From the NCBI GenBank assembly GCA_002329545.1, contig DCTJ01000055.1, positions 1-5,297 of the forward strand: 5,297 nt of DNA, read 5' to 3'. A program made the position numbers and the translations under genes. Shown here in pieces: positions 1 through 5,180 of the stretch. The notes below the pieces were generated by a model that searched no databases, was not told the origin of the DNA, and saw only the letters and a list, made by a program, of their open reading frames with translations. Every line of letters starts with the position of its first letter. Positions within the stretch are counted from its first letter, which is position 1. This stretch comes from Candidatus Omnitrophica bacterium UBA1443. GTDB taxonomy: Bacteria > Omnitrophota > Omnitrophia > Omnitrophales > Aquincolibacteriaceae.

Positions 1-249
1 TCGTTAATCCCGCAGGTGTGTAACCGTAAATATGTCTATCAGTTCAATTACAACCCGTCACCAACCAAACTGGAATTCGCCGAAAAGTACGGGGCGGATG
101 TTGTGATTTGGGACGAGCGATTATGGGAGCCGGGTACGGCATCATCTACGGAGTCTCTGCCCGTGTTTCTTGGGGCGGGCTATCGTGTCATTTTTGAGTC
201 GGACGGTTTTTTTATTTTCAACCGGATGACGTCTGGTGGGAGAGGTTGA
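1..249 (+). CDS. C-terminal end of a probable multi-pass membrane protein (DUF2079/GT-C-like soluble tail), truncated by window edge
   Basis: The frame is open from the first base, so the 82 residues seen are only the C-terminus. The internal GTG at 16 should not be taken as the start. The visible part is not membrane-embedded. It begins near IPQVCNRKYVYQFNYNP, continues with KYGADVVIWDER and ends with GYRVIFESDGFFIFNR. A proline-led '(I)P..(x)R..vY.F' stretch, then 'AD.Vi.D', then 'gY.vv...dg..if.R' is the pattern I associate with the extracytoplasmic C-terminal domain of DUF2079 and related GT-C/ArnT-like membrane proteins. Those have many transmembrane helices upstream, which cannot be seen here. 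If right, it would be a lipid-linked-sugar-dependent glycosyltransferase-like protein. The family call is a tentative recollection of a degenerate pattern. The stop codon TGA overlaps the ATG of the next gene, so the two are probably co-translated. Confidence 0.4.
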   Translation, partial: SLIPQVCNRKYVYQFNYNPSPTKLEFAEKYGADVVIWDERLWEPGTASSTESLPVFLGAGYRVIFESDGFFIFNRMTSGGRG

Positions 250-1295
250 TGGCGGGGAGGAAAGGTAGAACGGATATGAAGGACAGTGGATCGCTGATCT
301 TGTCGGGCCGTTATCAACGTTTGAGGAGTGCCATCAAGAGGGAACTGGTTGCGGGTGAGGAAAAGCTGAAACGGGTGTTCCGGGAAGAAGGGGTGCGGCG
401 GATGTGGACGATCGGAAAAATCCTTCGCAAAGAATTGGGGCTTGGTGACAGCCCGAGCCGGGACAACGCGTTGCTGGTAAGTCTTCTTTGCCGGGATTTC
501 GGAAGGCCAGAATCTTTTTTTTACGATGCCGCCAAATTTCATCGCCTCTATCCCGGGAAACCGCCGCTACGCCTGTCGCTGGCGCATTACCTTCTCCTGA
601 TACGGGTGGAGGACGAAACCAAACGCCGGGCGTTAGAACAAAAAACGCTCAGGGAGAATTTGAACACCCAATCCCTTCGATTACTGACCCGGAGCCCTGC
701 GTCGGCTCCGGGTTTTTTAACGGCGTCAGGCACGACCCTGGACGTCGTTCGTGGGGTTCTGTACCACTACCGCGTTTCCGGCGCACCGGACGGTGGACGA
801 ATCGGACTGGATATTGGTTTCGGGATTGAACGAAACGTCCGGTGCCCGCCCGATGGATCTCTGCATTCGGGGCTGATTGTAAGGGCCGTCAAGGAGGGTG
901 AAGATTATTCGATCCGGGTTGCGAATTTTGAAAAGACGCGTCTTTATACTTACGCGGCCACGCTGGACCGGGTTGTTGACGGCGATACGATTGTGGCGCG
1001 GGTCGATCTTGGATTCCGGACATACATAACCGGGACTTTTCGTCTTCGCGGCCTCGACGCGCCGGAACTGGGAAGTACGGCAGGGCAGAGATCGAAGCTT
1101 TTTGTCACGAAGACGCTTGAGCCGTGCGCGTTCCTTGTCATCCGGACTTACAAACAGGAAAAGTACGGTCGGTTTTTGGCGGATGTTTTTTATTTGCCCG
1201 GTGTTGACGATAAAGAAAAGATTCTTCGCGACGGGAAGTTTTTGAATCAGGAACTGCTGGATGGAAGGCTTGCGGTCCCGTACCAGGAGACGTAG
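249..1295 (+). CDS. YhcG_N (DUF1016)-like / staphylococcal-nuclease-like (SNase, TNase) fusion protein
   Basis: This is a 348-aa protein. Residues about 21-146 look like the YhcG/DUF1016 N-terminal domain: a helical region with MWTIGKILRKE, then SLLCRDFGRPESFFYDAAKFHRLYP and LSLAHYLLLIRV. In classical YhcG this domain precedes a PD-(D/E)XK nuclease. Here residues about 235-343 are instead an SNase domain: VVDGDT (D244, D246), FRLRGLDAPE (R265, D270, E273) and KYGRFLADVF (R308). These match the calcium-binding and catalytic Asp/Arg/Glu/Arg positions of staphylococcal nuclease. Its Thr41 is Ala here, which is common. Residues about 150-234 form a middle segment (RGVLYHYRV, then a glycine-rich LDIGFGIERNV) of unknown role. 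No signal peptide or membrane segment is visible, so the protein is probably cytoplasmic. It is likely a phosphodiesterase acting on DNA or RNA; the substrate is unknown. ATG 249 is chosen for GGGAG at 238-242 with 6-nt spacing and for the TGATG overlap. TTG 246 and ATG 276 are alternatives. Confidence 0.8.
   Translation: MAGRKGRTDMKDSGSLILSGRYQRLRSAIKRELVAGEEKLKRVFREEGVRRMWTIGKILRKELGLGDSPSRDNALLVSLLCRDFGRPESFFYDAAKFHRLYPGKPPLRLSLAHYLLLIRVEDETKRRALEQKTLRENLNTQSLRLLTRSPASAPGFLTASGTTLDVVRGVLYHYRVSGAPDGGRIGLDIGFGIERNVRCPPDGSLHSGLIVRAVKEGEDYSIRVANFEKTRLYTYAATLDRVVDGDTIVARVDLGFRTYITGTFRLRGLDAPELGSTAGQRSKLFVTKTLEPCAFLVIRTYKQEKYGRFLADVFYLPGVDDKEKILRDGKFLNQELLDGRLAVPYQET
687..718 (+). terminator. 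Intragenic intrinsic-terminator-like hairpin at a domain junction
   Basis: ACCCGGAGCC (687-696) pairs perfectly with GGCTCCGGGT (704-713) across a 7-nt loop, and the run of T at 713-718 follows at once. This is the textbook shape of a Rho-independent terminator on the + strand, but it lies inside the YhcG_N-SNase frame (residues about 147-157), where it encodes a low-complexity linker TRSPASAPGFL. Active translation would normally suppress it. It could attenuate transcription when translation lags, or be a relic of a former gene end. The structure is seen directly; the function is inferred. Confidence 0.5.
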
Positions 1296-1344
1296 TTTTG
1301 CTTCGCGCGAGGTATCCCGTGCGGAGGGTGGTGACCGGAAAGGG

Positions 1345-1379
1345 AATTTTGGTGAGGTGGCCGGGTCCAAAATTTTTTT
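1345..1379 (+). terminator. Probable intrinsic terminator of the YhcG_N-SNase gene
   Basis: AATTTTGG (1345-1352) pairs with CCAAAATT (1367-1374) around a 14-nt GC-rich loop, and the T-run extends to 1379. It can be lengthened at its base by G-T pairs. It starts 49 nt after the TAG of the nuclease gene, the expected place for a transcript end. The stem is AT-rich, so it is weaker than a classical terminator. Confidence 0.5.
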
Positions 1380-1396
1380 AAATCGAAAAACATTTC

Positions 1397-1427
1397 TTGG
1401 TGCTGAAATGTAACAATGTTATGCTTC
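1397..1427 (+). promoter_or_regulatory. Weak promoter-like sequence overlapping an operator-like palindrome
   Basis: TTGGTG (1397-1402), a 17-nt spacer and TATGCT (1420-1425) preceded by TG could form a weak sigma70-type promoter with an extended -10. The putative -10 overlaps the palindrome TAACA-A-TGTTA (1411-1421), which extends as GAA...TTC to 1405-1427 with mismatches. It lies after the terminator and about 140 nt before the Wzy/WaaL-type gene, so it could drive that cluster. TTGACG at 1482-1487 is another -35-like hexamer but lacks a good -10. All of this is low-confidence pattern matching. Confidence 0.2.
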
Positions 1428-1563
1428 ACGAGATCGCGGGTGTATTTGGGCTGTATTAAGGATTTTCAGGTTGCTGTTCTGTTGACGGATCGGTTACCCT
1501 GCCTCGTTTAGGTGACACGCGCGGTGAACTGTTTTATGTCGAATTTGAGTTTTTAAAATAATC

Positions 1564-2844
1564 ATGATAAATAAACTCGCGGCTCTTGTTTTAAAAATTG
1601 ATCTCATGAAATGGACGGTGACGGCCCTGCTTGTTCTTTGGGCCAGCACGACTTTTTCGATGGCATTGATGCAGATTATGATTGTCGTGGCCATTCTGTT
1701 GTGGAGTGCGTCGTTGCTTCGCTCCCGTTCCATGAAGACGGAAATCCGGGCTCTTTTTGATCAAAGCGGCGCCTGTCCTCCCGTGTTATGGGCGCCGCTT
1801 GCTCTTTTTTTCTTCTGGGTTATCCTGTCCTTTTTTGCGTCGGAATACCCCAGGGAAAGTTTTCGCGGTGTTTTGAAAGTCGCAAAGCCGATACTTGTTT
1901 TTTTTATGGCGGCCGATCTCTTCCGTGACGTTTCGAACCGCCGAAAGTTTGATCTGGCTTTTTTGATTACTTTTTTGATGGTCTTGTTTGATTCCTCGAT
2001 CCAGTACGCGTTCGGGAAAAGCCTTTTAAGAGGCTATCCGGCCCAAGAGTCGGGCGCCGGTCTCCGGTTGGTCGGTCCCTTCGGGGATTTCGGGAAAATG
2101 GGAAGTTATCTGATCCTCGTGATCCCGGTGTTTGCTCTGCGCTTTGTGTCTGATTTTAAATCGGCGTTGACCCGGAAAAAATCGTTTTATGCCTTGGCCC
2201 TCGCACTTACCGCTTTTGCGTTGCTCTATCTGACCCGATGTCGCGCTCCGGTGCTTGCCCTTGTCGCAAGTTTTTTTGCTCTCTTTTTATTCAAACGCTG
2301 GTTCAAGGCGATCGGGATCGGTCTCGCGCTATTCATGGTTTTGCTCGCGGCAACTCCGAAGGCGATGATTATTCACCTTGACGCGGATTCCAGGGAACAG
2401 TCCATTGTGGAAAGGGTCGAGCTGTGGAAGCGCGCGCTGGACGTTATTGATTCAAAACCGTGGATCGGGACGGGGATCAACACTTACGACGTGGCGCATG
2501 AAAAATACGACACGAAGAGGAACTGGCGCGTGCGGGGCTACTACGCACACAACGGTTATCTCCAGCTTGCGGCAGAGATTGGCGTTCCGGGAGTTTTGTT
2601 CCTTGTGGTTTTTCTTGTTTCCCTCTTTCGAGGGGGAATGCAGAAGGCTCGCGCGGCCCGCGGGTCACCGGAGGAGTGGACGATTTTGGGCCTTATGACC
2701 GGTCTTCTGGCTTTTCTGATTTACGCGCTTTCCGATACTAATTTGCAGAGTCCTCAACCCCTGATGGCTTTCTGGTTCTTGGCCGGTGTTTTGTTGGCGC
2801 TGCAAAACCCTAACCCTTCTAACACCCGGTGTTTCAAGGTATGA
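1564..2844 (+). CDS. O-antigen ligase / polymerase family integral membrane protein (Wzy_C type)
   Basis: This is a 426-aa, strongly hydrophobic protein with about ten or more predicted membrane segments, for example residues 16-52, 75-91, 107-118, 130-147, 180-194, 208-224, 228-243, 248-262, 341-355, 374-390 and 399-413. The Wzy_C signature lies in the large loop: LTRCRAPVLAL (about 223-233), IVERVELWKRAL (281-292), PWIGTGINTY (299-308) and YAHNGYLQLAAEIGVPG (327-343). It includes conserved Arg residues and the His (H329) in the position where the family's essential periplasmic His is found. Members join or polymerise undecaprenyl-linked glycans at the outer face of the inner membrane. Ligase (WaaL), polymerase (Wzy) and protein O-oligosaccharyltransferase cannot be told apart by sequence alone. 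The ATG at 1564 has no clear Shine-Dalgarno site; Met15 (1606) is an alternative, also without one. The 3' end overlaps the carbamoyltransferase start by 4 nt (ATGA). Confidence 0.85.
   Translation: MINKLAALVLKIDLMKWTVTALLVLWASTTFSMALMQIMIVVAILLWSASLLRSRSMKTEIRALFDQSGACPPVLWAPLALFFFWVILSFFASEYPRESFRGVLKVAKPILVFFMAADLFRDVSNRRKFDLAFLITFLMVLFDSSIQYAFGKSLLRGYPAQESGAGLRLVGPFGDFGKMGSYLILVIPVFALRFVSDFKSALTRKKSFYALALALTAFALLYLTRCRAPVLALVASFFALFLFKRWFKAIGIGLALFMVLLAATPKAMIIHLDADSREQSIVERVELWKRALDVIDSKPWIGTGINTYDVAHEKYDTKRNWRVRGYYAHNGYLQLAAEIGVPGVLFLVVFLVSLFRGGMQKARAARGSPEEWTILGLMTGLLAFLIYALSDTNLQSPQPLMAFWFLAGVLLALQNPNPSNTRCFKV
1764..1811 (+). other. Second intragenic hairpin with T-run, inside the Wzy/WaaL-type gene
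   Basis: AAGCGGCGCC (1764-1773) pairs perfectly over 10 bp with GGCGCCGCTT (1791-1800) across a 17-nt loop. GCTC follows, then seven T residues (1805-1811). It lies early in the Wzy/WaaL-type gene. The long loop and the 4-nt gap before the T-run make it a poorer terminator than the one at 687-718. It may be incidental to codons for Ala, Pro, Leu and Phe before a membrane helix. Confidence 0.3.
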
Positions 2845-4658
2845 ACATTCTCGGAATTTCAGCATTTTATCATGATAGCGCCGCGTGTTTTGTACGCGAC
2901 GGAAAAATTGTCGCGGCGGCGCAGGAAGAGCGTTTTACCCGCAAGAAGCACGACTCTCGTTTCCCGACGTTCGCGATTGAATACTGCTTGAAGGAAGGTG
3001 GCGTTACCGCAAAAGACCTTGATATCGTCGCGTTTTACGACAAGCCCTTTCTGAAGTTTGAGCGCATCCTGGAAAGTTATCTGGCTTACGCGCCGAAAGG
3101 CATTTCTTCCTTTCTTCAGGCCGTTCCCATGTGGATCAAGCAAAAGCTCTGGATGAAGTCCTTTATTGAGGAGGAACTTGGCTACGAAGGAAAGATACTT
3201 TTTCCGGAACATCATGAGTCTCACGCGGCTTCGGCATTTTTCCCGTCTCCTTTTCAGGAGGCCGCGTTTCTCACCATGGACGGCGTGGGCGAATGGGCGA
3301 CAACCAGTTTCGGAACCGGACGGGACAATTCGATCGCGATCCATTCCGAAATAAAATTCCCGCACTCGCTCGGGCTTCTTTATTCCGCGTTTACCTATTA
3401 CACGGGTTTCAAGGTCAATTCCGGTGAATACAAGGTCATGGGGCTCGCGCCTTATGGAAGGCCGGTCTATAAAGATCTTATCCTGAAGGAACTGATTGAT
3501 CTGAAAGAGGACGGTTCTTTCAAGCTCAATATGGAATATTTTGAATACGTCGCGGGCCTGCGCATGACTAACAAAAAATTCCACAAGTTGTTCGGCGCGC
3601 CGCCGCGGAAGCCGGAATCGCGAGTGACCCGTCGGGAAATGGATCTTGCGCGTTCGATCCAAGAAGTGACGGAGGAAGTGATGCTCCGGATCACGCGATA
3701 CGTTCACCAACGGACGGGGATGAAACATTTGTGTCTCGCGGGCGGTGTCGCGCTTAATTGCGTCGGGAACGGCCGCATTCTTAGGGAAGGCCCATTTGAG
3801 AAGATCTGGATTCAGCCGGCTTCGGGTGACGCGGGGGGCGCGCTCGGGGCGGCGCTTTATGCCTGGTATCATTACCTTCAAAACCCCCGTGTTGCCGACG
3901 GGAAAAAGGATTCCATGTCCGGATCTTATCTCGGTCCCGAATTTTCCAAAAATGAGATCCGGGAATTTTTGATGAAAAACAATATCCCGCACAAGGAGCT
4001 CGTGGATGATGAAGTTGCCGGGACGGTCGCGGATCTGATCGCGCGGGAAAAAGTGATCGGCTGGTTCCAGGGACGAATGGAGTTCGGGCCCCGGGCGCTT
4101 GGCGGGCGCTCCATTATCGGGGATTCGCGTTCTCCCGGGATGCAGGAGCAGATGAATCTAAAGATCAAGTTCCGGGAAAGTTTTCGTCCGTTCGCGCCGT
4201 CGGTGACCGCGGAGAAGGTGTCGGAATATTTCGAGATGAACTGTGAAAGTCCGTACATGCTTCTGGTGGCGTCGGTCCGGGAAGGATTACGCCGTGAAAT
4301 GACGGCGGAAGAAAAGCGGCTCGAAGGTATTGACCTGCTCAATGTCAAACGTTCGGAAATCCCGGCCGTGACGCACGTGGATTATTCCGCGCGCGTTCAG
4401 ACAATCACACCAGAACAGAACCCGAGGTTTTATCAGTTGATCCGGAAATTTGGCGAAAAACACGGTTGCCCCGTTGTGATTAATACCTCTTTCAATGTGA
4501 GAGGCGAACCGATCGTTTGCACGCCCGAGGACGCCTTTCGATGTTTTATGCGGACACACATGGATTATCTTGTTCTCGGGAACTTCTTGATTGATAAAAC
4601 GGTTCAAAAACCCCTTGCCAAAGATTCTGACTGGATGAAGGAATTTGAGCTGGATTGA
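2841..4658 (+). CDS. Carbamoyltransferase, NodU/CmcH/TobZ family
   Basis: This is a 605-aa protein of normal length for the family. It transfers a carbamoyl group from carbamoyl phosphate, via carbamoyl-adenylate, to a hydroxyl of a sugar or other small molecule. The N-terminal Kae1-like domain (about 1-345) starts NILGISAFYHDSAACF with H11. It carries HHESH (124-128), MDGVGEW (D147), YYTGFKVNSGEYKVMGLAPYG (about 186-206), CLAGGVALNC (298-307) and PASGDAGGA (D330). The metal-binding set H124, H128, D147 and D330 has the spacing expected from TobZ. The C-terminal YrdC-like domain (about 370-585) has GWFQGRMEFGPRALGGRSI (407-425), SFRPFAPSV and NTSFNVRGEPIV (548-559). ATG 2841 is chosen because the conserved family N-terminus begins there and it overlaps the upstream stop as ATGA. 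GTG 2829 would add four unconserved residues. The acceptor is unknown; the context suggests a glycan or its precursor. It is probably cytoplasmic. Confidence 0.95.
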   Translation: MNILGISAFYHDSAACFVRDGKIVAAAQEERFTRKKHDSRFPTFAIEYCLKEGGVTAKDLDIVAFYDKPFLKFERILESYLAYAPKGISSFLQAVPMWIKQKLWMKSFIEEELGYEGKILFPEHHESHAASAFFPSPFQEAAFLTMDGVGEWATTSFGTGRDNSIAIHSEIKFPHSLGLLYSAFTYYTGFKVNSGEYKVMGLAPYGRPVYKDLILKELIDLKEDGSFKLNMEYFEYVAGLRMTNKKFHKLFGAPPRKPESRVTRREMDLARSIQEVTEEVMLRITRYVHQRTGMKHLCLAGGVALNCVGNGRILREGPFEKIWIQPASGDAGGALGAALYAWYHYLQNPRVADGKKDSMSGSYLGPEFSKNEIREFLMKNNIPHKELVDDEVAGTVADLIAREKVIGWFQGRMEFGPRALGGRSIIGDSRSPGMQEQMNLKIKFRESFRPFAPSVTAEKVSEYFEMNCESPYMLLVASVREGLRREMTAEEKRLEGIDLLNVKRSEIPAVTHVDYSARVQTITPEQNPRFYQLIRKFGEKHGCPVVINTSFNVRGEPIVCTPEDAFRCFMRTHMDYLVLGNFLIDKTVQKPLAKDSDWMKEFELD

Positions 4659-4659
4659 C

Positions 4660-4684
4660 CCTGCCGGGACCCGGTCCCGGCAGG
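4660..4684 (+). other. Perfect 10-bp intercistronic hairpin without T-run
   Basis: CCTGCCGGGA (4660-4669) pairs exactly with TCCCGGCAGG (4675-4684) around a 5-nt loop. It begins one base after the carbamoyltransferase stop and ends just before the SxtJ-gene ribosome-binding site. There is no T-run, so it is unlikely to be an intrinsic terminator. A 3'-end-protecting or processing hairpin that sets the ratio of the two gene products is more plausible. The fold is seen; the role is inferred. Confidence 0.5.
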
Positions 4685-4686
4685 AC

Positions 4687-4691
4687 GGGAG
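4687..4691 (+). promoter_or_regulatory. Ribosome-binding site for the SxtJ-type gene
   Basis: GGGAG lies 6 nt before ATG 4698. It fixes this start and lies immediately after the 4660-4684 hairpin, so folding could influence initiation. Confidence 0.7.
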
Positions 4692-4697
4692 AAAGTT

Positions 4698-5114
4698 ATG
4701 ATCACGGATGAGATAAAAAAAATAGATTCGAGTCCCGGGAAGGTGAAAGAATTCGGCTGGGTAATGGCAATCTTTTTCGGCCTTCTGGGATGTTTTTGGT
4801 TTTGGCGGGGGAAGCCGTCGTCGGTTATTTTTCTTGGTACGGCCGCCGTTTTCGGCGCGTTGACCCTTTTCGCGCGGCCGGTTCTGAAACCTCTCCAAAA
4901 AGTTTGGATGATGTTCGCGGTGTTGATGGGGTGGCTGATGTCGCGCGTGATCCTTGGAATCCTCTTTTATCTCGTGATTACTCCAATTGCCCTGTTTTTG
5001 CGCTTTACTAAAAAAGACCTTCTTGATATGAAGCTTGACCCTTCCGCTTCGAGCTACTGGAAGCATCGGGCGAATGAACCGGAGGCCCGTACTCACTGCG
5101 AACGTCAGTTTTAA
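4698..5114 (+). CDS. SxtJ family small membrane protein
   Basis: This is a 138-aa protein with a short charged N-terminus (MITDEIKKIDSSPGKVKEFG) and hydrophobic segments at about 20-36, 42-59 and 68-101. The last is long enough for one long helix or a hairpin. The soluble C-terminal tail has KKDLLDMKLDPSASSYWKHR and ends in ERQF. The 'D.......SYW..R' tail with a final '.RQF' and the position right after a NodU/CmcH-type carbamoyltransferase are characteristic of the SxtJ family, named from the saxitoxin cluster. Its biochemical role is not established as far as I know. Neighbourhood suggests it assists the carbamoyltransferase or couples it to a membrane-bound substrate. It is separated from the carbamoyltransferase by 39 nt. 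Confidence 0.85.
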   Translation: MITDEIKKIDSSPGKVKEFGWVMAIFFGLLGCFWFWRGKPSSVIFLGTAAVFGALTLFARPVLKPLQKVWMMFAVLMGWLMSRVILGILFYLVITPIALFLRFTKKDLLDMKLDPSASSYWKHRANEPEARTHCERQF

Positions 5115-5116
5115 TC

Positions 5117-5145
5117 ATGACGCATCCTTCAGCTTTTGCTAGAAT
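5117..5145 (+). promoter_or_regulatory. Candidate sigma70-type promoter upstream of DUF5989
   Basis: ATGACG (5117-5122, four of six to the -35 consensus), a 17-nt spacer and TAGAAT (5140-5145, five of six to the -10 consensus) are preceded by TGC as an extended -10. Transcription would start near 5152 and leave a leader of about 29 nt before ATG 5181. It lies in the 66-nt gap after the SxtJ-type stop, so DUF5989 and genes beyond the window may have extra transcription independent of the upstream cluster. Confidence 0.4.
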
Positions 5146-5170
5146 GCCCGGCGCTAACATTTTTAAAACA

Positions 5171-5174
5171 GGAG
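5171..5174 (+). promoter_or_regulatory. Ribosome-binding site for the DUF5989 gene
   Basis: GGAG, within AGGAGAT, lies 6 nt before ATG 5181. Together with the conserved protein start this makes a real small gene here convincing even though the frame is short. Confidence 0.75.
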
Positions 5175-5180
5175 ATATTC

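Noticed and set aside
660..725. Possible frameshift or assembly error joining two genes at the internal hairpin
   Set aside because: The frame stays open on both sides and the linker is compatible with a fusion. I found no evidence for an indel, though raw reads would settle it.
488..829. Overlapping + strand frame inside the YhcG_N-SNase gene
   Set aside because: It is out of frame with a gene whose domains run continuously through this stretch, and no recognisable protein features are seen.
726..1370. Antisense open frame (214 codons) opposite the SNase domain
   Set aside because: The SNase domain on the + strand is well supported by its catalytic motifs, and no motif is visible in the antisense product.
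1381..1411. ACATTTC/GAAATGT hairpin that could be a minus-strand terminator followed by TTTTCG
   Set aside because: The stem is short and AT-rich, and no minus-strand gene is present for it to end.
1416..1460. Tiny open frame of 14 codons in the intergenic gap
   Set aside because: It has no ribosome-binding site and no hydrophobic or leader-peptide character, and it overlaps the palindrome. It is most likely chance.
2076..2087. TCCC-TTCG-GGGA tetraloop hairpin inside the Wzy/WaaL-type gene
   Set aside because: It has only four strong base pairs and no supporting context, so it is expected by chance in GC-rich coding sequence.
2807..2828. Telomere-like CCCTAACCC near the end of the Wzy/WaaL-type gene
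   Set aside because: It is a single short occurrence encoding NPNPSN in frame, not a repeat array.
2859..3992. Long antisense open frame (377 codons) opposite the carbamoyltransferase
   Set aside because: The + strand encodes an unmistakable carbamoyltransferase over the same bases. The antisense product is an Arg/Phe-rich, low-complexity shadow without recognisable motifs.
4287..5096. Antisense open frame (269 codons) spanning the end of the carbamoyltransferase and the SxtJ-type gene
   Set aside because: It covers two supported + strand genes and the intercistronic hairpin. Its composition is typical of a reverse-strand shadow.
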